From positions 1 through 64,000 of the forward strand of contig CAZONX010000002.1 in assembly GCA_964581295.1 (NCBI GenBank): 64,000 nucleotides of DNA. The letters run 5' to 3'. Source of the stretch: JAHEEL01 sp964581295 (GTDB lineage: Bacteria > Actinomycetota > Acidimicrobiia > Spongiisociales > UBA5794). The notes beneath the pieces were generated by a model that saw only the letters and a program-made list of their open reading frames with translations, was not told the origin of the DNA and made no database searches. The translations under genes and the position numbers were made by a program. Positions 26,553-34,180 of this stretch are shown here, piece after piece. Numbering within the stretch: position 1 is the first letter of the stretch; every line of letters starts with the position of its first letter.

Positions 26553-26873
26553 GGCGCGAACCTAGCAGCGGGATGGTCGCGCGGGCGTGGTGGACCTCAT
26601 CTTCACAATCCAGACTCCCAGGCCACCCCCTCCGCCACAAGTGTCCACCATGTCTCCGAACACATCCCCATCATCACCCCGGTCCGTGCAACAGGTGGGA
26701 GAGACGCGGACGAGCTGATGCTCGTCCGCAGAGAGGGCACCGAGCGAGGCCTCATCTGCCCGATCAGAGCTCCCAATCCGCCCCTCCGCTCCGCTCCGGC
26801 CATCCGACGGGATGCTCGCGCCTCCCCAACACTGCGTGCGAGGGAGGCGAGGAAGTGCGCTACGTTGTCCGAC
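26553..26873. repeat. Intergenic region with hairpins and a palindromic repeat
   Basis: No gene is seen in these 321 bases. A perfect 10-base hairpin lies at 26706-26729 (arms GCGGACGAGC/GCTCGTCCGC, loop TGAT). A second hairpin at 26821-26847 has arms CCTCCC/GGGAGG with the loop string AACACTGCGT; a similar loop and stem recur at 36656-36682. The GC-rich stretch 26764-26850 looks like an interspersed repeat rather than coding DNA. Confidence 0.5.
26706..26729. terminator. Hairpin, possible terminator or regulatory stem
   Basis: Arms GCGGACGAGC (26706-26715) and GCTCGTCCGC (26720-26729) pair perfectly around a TGAT loop. It lies upstream of both divergent neighbours, so a terminator role is not obvious, and there is no T-tract on either side. 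Confidence 0.35.
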
Positions 26874-26984
26874 ATGGGGTTCAATCCATTTCGGAACCAG
26901 AAGCGATCGGCGACTGACATCGCGCTGGTGGTCGTTTTTGTGCTGCTGACCCTGGCCGTCGTCGCGTGGGGGTTCTTCGGGTGA
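26874..26984 (+). CDS. Very small membrane protein (36 residues)
   Basis: The ATG at 26874 opens a frame for MGFNPFRNQKRSATDIALVV followed by a single hydrophobic helix ending in WGFFG. The short basic head plus one membrane helix is typical of tiny actinobacterial membrane proteins. Its TGA overlaps the GTG of the next gene, so the two appear coupled. No good ribosome binding site is seen at normal distance. Confidence 0.6.
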   Translation: MGFNPFRNQKRSATDIALVVVFVLLTLAVVAWGFFG

Positions 26985-27190
26985 TCCTCGACGACGAATC
27001 GGTCCACCCGATCCAGCCGTACCAAGCGCACAAGGCCTACGTGTGCCCCGGATGCGACTTGTGGATCGAGCCCGGTGTCGGCCACGTGGTCGTCGTGCCC
27101 AGACTCGAACCCGATCTCCGCCGCCACTGGCATCGCGGCTGTTGGTTCAAGGAACTGCGGCGTCGGTACGGCTCAGCCAACATCGGGTAG
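26981..27190 (+). CDS. Small zinc-ribbon-like protein
   Basis: The GTG at 26981 overlaps the stop of the preceding gene and gives 69 residues. The CPGC pair followed by HWHRGCW suggests one bound zinc. Proteins of this shape (YxAxKxYxCPGCD...RRHWHRxCW) are conserved but uncharacterised in Actinobacteria; that recollection is from family knowledge, not a search. It converges with yraN, overlapping it by 18 bases. Confidence 0.65.
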   Translation: MILDDESVHPIQPYQAHKAYVCPGCDLWIEPGVGHVVVVPRLEPDLRRHWHRGCWFKELRRRYGSANIG

Positions 27191-27502
27191 CCAGCGGATC
27201 GTGGCGCCGTGCGGTGTCAGTTCGATGGCGATCAGGTCGATGCGCTTGATGCCGAGGCTGCGCGCAGCGCGCAGCGTGCGTGCGCACTTCACTTCATCGA
27301 AGTTCTCCCAGGGTCGACTGTCCATTCCAAGGGCCGTCTTGACCTCGACGGCGATGCGCTCTTGGACCAGGCGAATCACGAGGTCGACCTCATCGCGCCC
27401 CACCCGGACGTTGCGATCCGTAACGGTGGCACCGCGGCGCTCGAGGAACCGGGCAGCGATCATCTCACCAGCTGTTCCAACGGTCATGCGGCGCGTCGAC
27501 AT
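27173..27502 (-). CDS. yraN: UPF0102 (YraN) family endonuclease-like protein
   Basis: The 109-residue protein has the nuclease-like core GTAGEMIAARFLERRGATV, then DEVDLVIRLVQERIAVEVKT, which matches the D-ExK style of the YraN family. The role is unproven; relatives sit near rnhB, comM and dprA and may act in DNA processing. Here rnhB, usually nearby, is absent. It follows the DUF2469 gene after 32 bases. Confidence 0.9.
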   Translation of the reverse strand: MSTRRMTVGTAGEMIAARFLERRGATVTDRNVRVGRDEVDLVIRLVQERIAVEVKTALGMDSRPWENFDEVKCARTLRAARSLGIKRIDLIAIELTPHGATIRWLPDVG

Positions 27503-27534
27503 CGCTCCATCATGTCACCGGGGAGTGACGGGAA

Positions 27535-27831
27535 TCAGAACTCCGAAGGGATGTCGGTTTCTTCGATGTTCACGTCACGGAAGGTCATCACTCGGACGCG
27601 TTTGACGAATCGGGCGGGTCGGAACATGTCCCACACCCATGCGTCCTCGAGTTCGAGTTCGAAATAGACGGATCCGTCGGCGGAGCGGGTGTTCATCTCA
27701 ACCCGGTTTGCGAGGTAGAAGCGGCGCTCGGTCTCGACGACGTAGCGGAACATTGGGAGGACGTCGCGGTACTCGCGGTAGATCTGCAACTCGACGTCGG
27801 TTTCGTACCGTTCGAGATCCTCTTCGCCCAC
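27535..27831 (-). CDS. DUF2469 family protein
   Basis: This 98-residue protein matches the actinobacterial DUF2469 family: MGEEDLERYETDVELQIYRE at the start, VVETERRFYLANRVE in the middle and DAWVWDMFRPARFVKRVRV near the end. The function is unknown. The family typically lies between lepB/rnhB and yraN, as here, so it is a good marker of an actinobacterial origin. Confidence 0.93.
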   Translation of the reverse strand: MGEEDLERYETDVELQIYREYRDVLPMFRYVVETERRFYLANRVEMNTRSADGSVYFELELEDAWVWDMFRPARFVKRVRVMTFRDVNIEETDIPSEF

Positions 27832-27893
27832 TCGTGTCTCTCCCGTCAGGTTGACCCGGTGATGCTACCGGGCGTGTGCCGGTAACCCGGTCG

Positions 27894-28586
27894 TCACAGA
27901 CCGGCCCATCGCGAGACCGGCCACATGATCACGAACGCCCGCCCGACGACCGTGTCGGTCGACACCGATCCGAAATACCGGCTGTCTTGGCTCGAGTTGC
28001 GGTTGTCCCCCATCACGAACATCTCACCTGCTGGCACCACGATCGGGCCGAAGTCCGGCATCAGCGATCCCGGCTTCAGATACGGCTCGTCGATCGGCTG
28101 GCCGTCGATGAATACCTGGTTGTCGATGATCTCGACACGCTCCCCCGGAAGGCCGATCACCCGCTTGATGAACTCGGTTCGGGGAACGGATAGGCCGATC
28201 GCTTCGGTGATGCTGCGGCGAGCCGCTTGTGGCAGCGATTCTTGTGGTGCCTCGTCGGCTCGCGGATCGTCGAACACCACCACGTGCCCGCGGTGCAGGT
28301 CTCCGAAACGGTATGCGAGCTTGTTCACCATGACCCGGTCGTTGATCAGGAGCGTGTCCTCCATCGACGACGAGGGGATCCAGAAGGCCTGGAACAAGAA
28401 CGTCTTGATGACGACGGCGATGGCGAGCGCAGCAATGATGAGCAGCGGCAACTCAAGCCAGAACGGCAGCGCGTGCTTCTTGGGCGCGGGCCCGTCTTCA
28501 GTTTCTGTGGGTACGGCAACGGGGCCTAGATCGGGCGCTGTCACGGGTTCCACCCTACCGCCGGGTCCGTCCAATTCGTCGCTCAC
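27894..28586 (-). CDS. lepB: Signal peptidase I
   Basis: The 230-residue protein has one membrane helix (PLLIIAALAIAVVIKTFLF) followed by the serine-active-site box IPSSSMEDTLLINDRV and the lysine box with RTEFIKRVIGLPGE, then GDNRNSSQDSRYFG. It cuts signal peptides from exported proteins. The GTG start at 28586 overlaps the stop of the glycosylase gene (GTGA), so they are probably co-translated. Confidence 0.96.
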   Translation of the reverse strand: MSDELDGPGGRVEPVTAPDLGPVAVPTETEDGPAPKKHALPFWLELPLLIIAALAIAVVIKTFLFQAFWIPSSSMEDTLLINDRVMVNKLAYRFGDLHRGHVVVFDDPRADEAPQESLPQAARRSITEAIGLSVPRTEFIKRVIGLPGERVEIIDNQVFIDGQPIDEPYLKPGSLMPDFGPIVVPAGEMFVMGDNRNSSQDSRYFGSVSTDTVVGRAFVIMWPVSRWAGL

Positions 28587-29140
28587 GATCGGCCTCCGAG
28601 GTACTCGTGCCACAGCAGCCGCGCCGCGATTGCTCGATGGGGCCGCCACGCCATCGCCCGTTCATCCGCCGATTTGGCATCCGGGACATCCGGCAGGTCG
28701 TAGACCCGGCCCATCGAAACCTGAAGGGCCCGGTCACCCGGTGGCCAGGCATCAGGGCGGCGCAGGACGAACAGCAGGTAACAGGCGGCGGTCCATGGGC
28801 CGACCCCGCGGATCTGGATCAGCCGGTCCATGGCCACATCGTCGGGAGCCGCCTCGAGCGAGTCGAGATCGATCGTCCCTTCGACCACCCCGGTGGCGAG
28901 GCCTCGCGCGTATCCGGCCTTCTGTCGCGAGAAGCCGATGACCTTGAGCTGGGTGTCATCGAGGACCAGGACTGCCGTCGGCTCGACCGCGCCGATGGTC
29001 GCCTCCAGTTTGCGGAACGCTGCATCGGCCGATGCGAGCGACACTTGCTGTTCGAGGATGAGGCGCAGCATCGTTGCGAAACCGGGTTCGCGTGCCCACA
29101 GCGGAGGAACTCCGTTGCGGCTGGCCAAACCACCCAGCAC
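28583..29140 (-). CDS. AlkA-like DNA-3-methyladenine glycosylase
   Basis: The protein is an HhH-GPD glycosylase: LILEQQVSLASADAAFRKL, FSRQKAGYARGLA, a helix-hairpin-helix region IQIRGVGPWTAACYLLF and the catalytic Asp in WPPGDRALQ. It would excise alkylated bases. The first standard start is GTG at 29140, but coding similarity clearly continues upstream (LAELDPVLGGLASRNG) in an open frame back to a CTG at 29263 that overlaps the rplS stop (CTGA). The real protein may thus be 226 residues with a CTG start. Confidence 0.88.
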   Translation of the reverse strand: MLGGLASRNGVPPLWAREPGFATMLRLILEQQVSLASADAAFRKLEATIGAVEPTAVLVLDDTQLKVIGFSRQKAGYARGLATGVVEGTIDLDSLEAAPDDVAMDRLIQIRGVGPWTAACYLLFVLRRPDAWPPGDRALQVSMGRVYDLPDVPDAKSADERAMAWRPHRAIAARLLWHEYLGGRS

Positions 29141-29259
29141 CGGATCGAGTTCGGCGAGTGCGGTCGTGCCGGCGGCCAGAGCCGCATCGTCGAGTGGCGC
29201 GACAACGACCCGCCGGTTCGACGGGCCGTGTTCGATGGCGCTGTGCCGGTCGGGACCGG

Positions 29260-29604
29260 TCAGTCGCGCTTCTCCTTGATCCGCGTCGCCTTACCGACAC
29301 GGTCACGGAGGTAGTAGAGCTTCGCCCTGCGGACATCGCCGCGGCGGAGGACTTCAATAGTCTGAATGATCGGGGCGTGCACGGGGAAGATACGTTCGAC
29401 GCCGACGCCGAAGCTGATCTTGCGAACGGTGAACGTCTCGCGGATGCCGCCACCCTTGCGGGCAATGACGACGCCTTCGAACGCCTGCGTCCGTTCGCGT
29501 CCACCCTCGATGACACGCACCTGCACACGCACAGTGTCGCCGGGACCGAAGTCCGGGATGTCGTCGCGCAGCTGGGCGCCCTCGATCTGGTCGAGCGTAT
29601 TCAC
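29260..29604 (-). CDS. rplS: 50S ribosomal protein L19
   Basis: The 114-residue protein has the L19 signatures FGPGDTVRVQVRVIEGGRER, FEGVVIARKGGGIRETFTVR and LYYLRDRVGKATRIKEK. L19 sits at the interface of the 50S and 30S subunits. The GTG start at 29604 follows GGAGG after 6 bases; a longer frame to 29772 is non-coding. It follows trmD, as in most bacteria. Confidence 0.97.
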   Translation of the reverse strand: MNTLDQIEGAQLRDDIPDFGPGDTVRVQVRVIEGGRERTQAFEGVVIARKGGGIRETFTVRKISFGVGVERIFPVHAPIIQTIEVLRRGDVRRAKLYYLRDRVGKATRIKEKRD

Positions 29605-29663
29605 GGGATCCTCCAAGAGGCGGAAAGAGCGGACCCCGATGGTAGCAAAGCGGAAACCTAAGT

Positions 29664-29750
29664 GAGAGAGCGACCAGTCACGAGTCGCCATTTGCCAGCA
29701 GAACCAAGCCCGCGGTCTCGGCCTGAGGACTGAGGACTGGCGACTACTCC
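29664..29750. repeat. Heptad repeat element at the trmD 3' end
   Basis: On the plus strand four consecutive heptads GGCCTGA, GGACTGA, GGACTGG and CGACTAC run from 29720 to 29747. An inverted match AGTCGCCA (29683-29690) and TGGCGACT (29738-29745) can form a stem. The trmD stop codon (29744-29746) lies inside the last heptad. Confidence 0.75.
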
Positions 29751-30406
29751 AACAAATCCGGCCTTCGCTCACTCGTTCGCGCTACGCGCTGGGTCTCGCG
29801 CCACTCATCGACCTTGGCGTGGTCGCCCGATCGCAGCACCTCGGGCACCACCCAACCTCGGAACTCTGCCGGGCGGGTGTACTGCGGCTCTTCGAGCATG
29901 CCATCGCGGAAGCTCTCGGTCTCGGTGGAGACCGGGTTGCCGACCACGCCGGCCAGCAACCGGGTGACGCCTTCAATAATGGCGACGGCCCCTACCTCGC
30001 CCCCGAGCAGCACGTAGTCGCCGAGAGAGATCTCCTCATCAATGAGGTGCTCGGCCACTCGTTCGTCGACTCCTTCATATCGTCCGCACACCAGTGTGAA
30101 ATCGTCGAGCGTCGCCCAACGGTCGAGCGTGTCCTGATCCAGCGGCCGCCCGGCAGGTGTGAGCAACACGCGGTGTGTCTCTGCAAGCGGATCGAGTGCC
30201 TCGGCGAGGGGCTCGACCATCATCACCATCCCGGCGCCGCCACCGAACGGGGAGTCATCGACCTGGCGATGCACACCCTTGCCGTGGTCCCGCAAGTCGT
30301 GGATCACGACTTCGAGGGTGCCATCACCGCGAGCCTTGGCCACCAGGCTCGTTTCGAGTGGCGATGTGAAGAACTCGGGAAAGATCGTGACGATGTTGAT
30401 CCGCAT
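29744..30406 (-). CDS. trmD: tRNA (guanine-N1-)-methyltransferase TrmD
   Basis: The 220-residue protein starts with MRINIVTIFPEFF and has the trefoil-knot SAM-binding segments LVCGRYEGVDERV and EISLGDYVLLGGEVGA. TrmD methylates G37 of tRNAs to prevent frameshifting. It normally follows rimM; here rimM is 12.4 kb away and the gene directly upstream is a TetR regulator. The C-terminal dozen residues are unusual and abut the heptad repeat. Confidence 0.96.
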   Translation of the reverse strand: MRINIVTIFPEFFTSPLETSLVAKARGDGTLEVVIHDLRDHGKGVHRQVDDSPFGGGAGMVMMVEPLAEALDPLAETHRVLLTPAGRPLDQDTLDRWATLDDFTLVCGRYEGVDERVAEHLIDEEISLGDYVLLGGEVGAVAIIEGVTRLLAGVVGNPVSTETESFRDGMLEEPQYTRPAEFRGWVVPEVLRSGDHAKVDEWRETQRVARTSERRPDLLE

Positions 30407-30425
30407 GCGCGAGATGGTACCGACT

Positions 30426-30477
30426 CCGTTCTTGCGTAACTATGGGAAGCCCGCTTCCACTATCTACGCAAGAACGG
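30426..30477 (-). terminator. Strong hairpin downstream of tetR
   Basis: CCGTTCTTGCGTA (30426-30438) and TACGCAAGAACGG (30465-30477) form a perfect 13-base stem, with a further inner stem GGAAG/CTTCC. It lies between the stop of the cofG-cofH-tetR operon and the trmD start, where a terminator is expected. There is no T-tract, so an actinobacterial I-shaped terminator or a regulatory palindrome are both possible. Confidence 0.6.
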
Positions 30478-30482
30478 TGTGG

Positions 30483-31070
30483 TCAGGGCTCGGTCCGCAG
30501 ACCGTTCACGAGGAACCCGGCCGTCGCCTCTGCGATGGCGTGGACGTGCTGCTTCGGATCCGGCAGGTCCATCACGGTTCGCCCACCCGCCATCATCGTC
30601 TCCTGGATGAGGCGGCCGACCACGGGACCCGGGAGTGCCGCGAACACGCCGTTCGCCACGCCTGTTCGATAGATGTCCATGACCTCGTTCGAGAGCGAGT
30701 GGTGAGATCCGGCGATGGCTTGCTGTGCCTCGGAAGAGAGTCTTGGCACCTCGGTGTGGAGGATCAGGCCGAGGTGGTCGATACCGACGAACTCCACGAA
30801 CCGCACCGTCAACTCTCGGAGGTGCATGTCCGGCGGCAGGTCGGGCGGAATCTCCGACAGGATCTCGTCAATCAAGGCCGGCAGATCCCGCTGTACCAAC
30901 TGCACGAGGAGATCCTCTTTCGAAGCGAAGTGTTCGTAGAACGTGGTGCGGCCGATGTCGGCTTCCGCCGAGATGTCGGCGTGCGAAGTCCCCGCGTACC
31001 CGTACTCGCGGAACAGGTGCGAAGCGACGTCGAAGAGGTGATCTCTCGTCGCATCGCCGGTGCGCTTCAT
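30483..31070 (-). CDS. TetR family transcriptional regulator
   Basis: The 195-residue protein has a TetR helix-turn-helix at residues about 10-55 (SHLFREYGYAGTSHADISAE, then ADIGRTTFYEHFASKEDLL) and a divergent ligand-binding C-terminal domain. It overlaps cofH by 4 bases and is the last gene of the cofG-cofH-tetR operon. It may therefore respond to a flavin or F420-linked signal, but the ligand and operators are unknown. Confidence 0.9.
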   Translation of the reverse strand: MKRTGDATRDHLFDVASHLFREYGYAGTSHADISAEADIGRTTFYEHFASKEDLLVQLVQRDLPALIDEILSEIPPDLPPDMHLRELTVRFVEFVGIDHLGLILHTEVPRLSSEAQQAIAGSHHSLSNEVMDIYRTGVANGVFAALPGPVVGRLIQETMMAGGRTVMDLPDPKQHVHAIAEATAGFLVNGLRTEP

Positions 31071-32947
31071 GCCGTGCCTCCGACGATCCTGATGGACGGC
31101 ACCGAACCATACAAGGTGGTTCGTTGCCGGGGTGTCCTCCCGATCGATGTAATGGCCGCGGTGAAGTCCCCGGCGTCAACCATTGTTCCGTGCGAGGCGC
31201 CGGCAGCCGCCGAGATGTACTCATCCATCAGCGTTCCGCCAAGATCGTTCGCTCCCGCGCTCAGCAGGGTCAGACCGGTCTCGAGCCCGAGCTTCACCCA
31301 CGACGCCTGGATGTTCTCGATGAGACCGTCGAACGCGATGCGCGCCACGGCGTGGACGAGCACGACCTCATCCCAGGTCGGCCCCGGTCTTGCCACACCG
31401 CGTACGTAGATCGGCGCTCCCATGTGCACGAACGGCAGCGGCACGAACTCGGTGAAGCCGCCCGTCTGTTCCTGGATCAGCCGGATCGTCTCGATGTGAT
31501 TGGCCCACGCATGGGGGTCGTCGATATGGCCGAACATCATGGTGGCCGTCGACCGAAGTCCCAGATCGTGGGCCGTCAGCATGACCTCGGCCCATTGCGC
31601 GGTCCTGATCTTGTCGGGGCAGAGATAGGCACGCACGCGGTCGTCGAGAATCTCGGCCGCAGTTCCCGGGAGGGTGCCGAGACCGGCGTCGCGCAGGATC
31701 GTGAGGAATTCACGCACCGGCATCCCGAGCGTCGCCGCGCCCTGCCAGACCTCGAGCGGGGTGAATCCGTGGACGTGCATTCCCGGCACGTTTTCCTTGA
31801 TCGCCTCGAGGACGGTGACGTAGAAGTCGCCGGTGAATTCGGGATGGATGCCACCTTGGAGGCAGACTTCGGTAGCACCGCGGTTCCACGCGTCGACCGA
31901 ACGCTCAACAACCTGAGGGACCGAGAGCAGATAGGGATCCTCACGCAGGTTGAGCGATCGGGGTCCCTTCGAGAACGCACAGAATCCGCACTTGTAGGTG
32001 CACTGATTTGTGTAGTTGATGTTGCGGTTGACGATGAACGAGACCGTGTCACCATTCGTGCGCTGCCGCAGGACGTCGGCGGCGGCGGCGATCGCATCGA
32101 CTTCGCTGCCCCTGGCCTCGAACAAGCGACGCACCTCATCGCGGGTCGGGCGATGTCCGCCGAGTGAGCGGTCCAAGATGCGGCGCAGGTCGTCCCCTAC
32201 GTCGGCTCCCCGTCCCGGAGTCGCGTTGGCCCATGCCTCGTCCGCCCATTGGGCGGAGAACCGTGACGGAGCATGTGGCGCGGGCAAGTCCTTGCCGGGA
32301 GCCCATTCGCCGCGAGGGCGGGCAGTACCCGAACCGTCGATCAGATCGAAGTAGACCTTGAGCACCTCGGGTTCCAGCCGGGCGCGGGCGTCGTCCACCG
32401 TCACGTCGATCGGGATGGCCGTTCGCTCGACGAGCGGAAGCGTGAGGGCATCGCGCAGTTCGCCGATCGCTTCGGTGTCCCATCCGCGGAGCACGAGATC
32501 GCGTGCGCCGTGGTTCACCGCCTCCGCCGCTTCGCCGACGGTGTCGACGAATGCCGAGACCCTGGTGTCAATCCCGGGAAGGGTCGCGATCGATGACGCA
32601 TCGCCGACGCCGCTCCGCCCGACTCGAAGGAAGGCTGCCCCTGTTCGGGCGACGGCATCGATCGTGTCCGCTCTGCCATCTCCCGCCACGACCGTGATCT
32701 GCCATCCGGCGGCGCCCCTCTTTGCGAGAGAAAGAGCGGCTTCCGACCCGACAACGTACGCCGGTGCCGTCACCTCCCCGACTCCGTTCGAGATCGGGAG
32801 CAGGCCGCCGGCCAGCGCAGCGTCACGGTCGGCGGCCGTCAGGTCCTCCACCTCCGCCGCGGTCGACCCTTCTCGCCGCCTGGCGTCGGCCCAGCGCTCC
32901 CGAACTACATCGGCGGGGCGCAATCGGATGAAGGTGATGTTGGTCAT
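31067..32947 (-). CDS. cofH: FO synthase subunit CofH with a novel N-terminal domain
   Basis: Residues about 245-626 form a complete CofH radical-SAM enzyme with the cluster-binding cysteines Cys316, Cys320 and Cys323 in CTYKCGFC, then GATEVCLQGGIHPEFTGDFY. CofH couples tyrosine to a pyrimidine to start coenzyme F420 synthesis. Residues 1-245 form an extra alpha/beta-like domain that I do not recognise, ending in a Pro-rich linker. Stand-alone CofH is about 370-400 residues, and actinobacterial FbiC fuses CofG, not this domain, to CofH. It overlaps cofG and tetR by 4 bases each. Confidence 0.92.
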   Translation of the reverse strand: MTNITFIRLRPADVVRERWADARRREGSTAAEVEDLTAADRDAALAGGLLPISNGVGEVTAPAYVVGSEAALSLAKRGAAGWQITVVAGDGRADTIDAVARTGAAFLRVGRSGVGDASSIATLPGIDTRVSAFVDTVGEAAEAVNHGARDLVLRGWDTEAIGELRDALTLPLVERTAIPIDVTVDDARARLEPEVLKVYFDLIDGSGTARPRGEWAPGKDLPAPHAPSRFSAQWADEAWANATPGRGADVGDDLRRILDRSLGGHRPTRDEVRRLFEARGSEVDAIAAAADVLRQRTNGDTVSFIVNRNINYTNQCTYKCGFCAFSKGPRSLNLREDPYLLSVPQVVERSVDAWNRGATEVCLQGGIHPEFTGDFYVTVLEAIKENVPGMHVHGFTPLEVWQGAATLGMPVREFLTILRDAGLGTLPGTAAEILDDRVRAYLCPDKIRTAQWAEVMLTAHDLGLRSTATMMFGHIDDPHAWANHIETIRLIQEQTGGFTEFVPLPFVHMGAPIYVRGVARPGPTWDEVVLVHAVARIAFDGLIENIQASWVKLGLETGLTLLSAGANDLGGTLMDEYISAAAGASHGTMVDAGDFTAAITSIGRTPRQRTTLYGSVPSIRIVGGTA

Positions 32948-34080
32948 GCCGTCGCCGCCTCCTTCGTCACAGCGTAACCCTCGTTATCGACCGCGCTGAC
33001 GAGCTTGGGCCACAGATCTGTGTCGCTCCATTCGGCGTCGACGTACTCCGGGTACACGGGCAGACGCTGTCTCAGTTCGAAGCCCGCTGCTTCGCTGACC
33101 GACCGCAGCCGTTCGAGCTGCGGCCACGGGGCCTCCGGGTTGACCCAGTCGATCGTGAGCGGAGATACGCCGCCCCAGTCGTTGATTCCTGCGTCGAGAT
33201 AGATGCCGAAATCGTCGGTGAGATTCGGCGGAACCTGCAGATTCATCTCGGACCCAAAGATCCACCGCGCCACAGCGACGATCGTCGCGAAGTACTCGGT
33301 GGTCGGAGGGGGCACATTGCGCATGCGGGTGTCGGCCTTGGGCTGGAAATTCTGAACGATGATCTCTTGAAGATGGCCGGATCGCTCCTGGACCGCCGCA
33401 AGGGCGAAGAGGCTGTCGACCACCTCTACCGCTGTCTCGCCGATTCCGATCAGCACTCCGGTGGTGAACGGGATCTTCAGGGTCCCGGCCGTCTCGATGG
33501 TGTCCATCCGCGCCGATGGTTCCTTGTCCGGACAATCGTGGTGAGGCATGCCGGGTTCCATCAGGCGCGGCGAGATATTCTCAAGCATGAGGCCGAGCGA
33601 CGGATTCGACCGCCGGAGGGCTTCTTGCGTCGCAGCGTCCATGAGCCCCGGGTTTGCGTGGGGGAAGACGTTGGTCTCGTCGACGACGCGTTCCGTGAGC
33701 GACCGGACGTATTCGAGGGTCGAGTCATGGCCGGCCTCATCGAGGAACGCGCGCGCTTGCGGCCATCGGTCCTCGGGGCGGTCGCCCAGCGTGAAGAGTG
33801 CCTCCGTGCATCCTCGACGTTCCCCGGCTCGCACTGTTGCCATCACCTCGTCGGACGTGAGGTATGAACCGCCGCCTCCCGGCGGCTTGGCGAAGGTGCA
33901 GTAGGTGCAGCGGTCGCGGCACATCGTCGTTACCGGGATGAACACCTTCCGGCTGTAGGTGACAATGCGTCCCTTGCCGTCATCGCGCAGGCGTCTGGCC
34001 TCGGCGAACAGCGGCGCCGTTGGCGCAGCGCCCGTGAGGAATTGCTGGGCGAGATCGGGATCAGGCGCCGGGAACGGCAT
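32944..34080 (-). CDS. cofG: FO synthase subunit CofG
   Basis: The 378-residue protein has the radical-SAM cysteines in CRDRCTYC, the GDRPEDRW segment, HANPGLM, and GVLIGIGET typical of CofG. With CofH it makes the deazaflavin FO, the core of coenzyme F420. Separate cofG and cofH genes are notable since many Actinobacteria encode a fused FbiC. The start codon lies 6 bases after a TAGGTT hexamer, so the mRNA may be leaderless. Confidence 0.96.
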   Translation of the reverse strand: MPFPAPDPDLAQQFLTGAAPTAPLFAEARRLRDDGKGRIVTYSRKVFIPVTTMCRDRCTYCTFAKPPGGGGSYLTSDEVMATVRAGERRGCTEALFTLGDRPEDRWPQARAFLDEAGHDSTLEYVRSLTERVVDETNVFPHANPGLMDAATQEALRRSNPSLGLMLENISPRLMEPGMPHHDCPDKEPSARMDTIETAGTLKIPFTTGVLIGIGETAVEVVDSLFALAAVQERSGHLQEIIVQNFQPKADTRMRNVPPPTTEYFATIVAVARWIFGSEMNLQVPPNLTDDFGIYLDAGINDWGGVSPLTIDWVNPEAPWPQLERLRSVSEAAGFELRQRLPVYPEYVDAEWSDTDLWPKLVSAVDNEGYAVTKEAATA

Positions 34081-34086
34081 TCATCG

Positions 34087-34092
34087 AACCTA
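34087..34092 (-). promoter_or_regulatory. -10 element of the cofG operon (leaderless)
   Basis: The minus strand reads TAGGTT, fitting TANNNT, with exactly 6 bases before the cofG ATG. Transcription would begin at or next to the start codon. No Shine-Dalgarno sequence is seen. The divergent lipoprotein gene has the same arrangement. Confidence 0.55.
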
Positions 34093-34168
34093 TCACACCC
34101 CCGCGTGCTCCGTGACGGTCCGTTGGATCCCTCGATCGTCGATCGCACAGCCAGTCCACGGCGCTCGG

Positions 34169-34174
34169 TAACCT
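34169..34174 (+). promoter_or_regulatory. -10 element of the lipoprotein gene (leaderless)
   Basis: TAACCT lies 6 bases before the ATG at 34181, leaving no room for a leader. The -35 region has no good consensus match. Confidence 0.55.
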
Positions 34175-34180
34175 CGCCGC

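Noticed and set aside
29605..29772. rplS extension to 29772
   Set aside because: It would run through the trmD 3' end and the heptad repeat; the GTG at 29604 has a good ribosome binding site.
30426..30477. dif site for XerC
   Set aside because: The palindrome is perfect over 13 bases on each side and lacks the 11-6-11 arrangement of dif.
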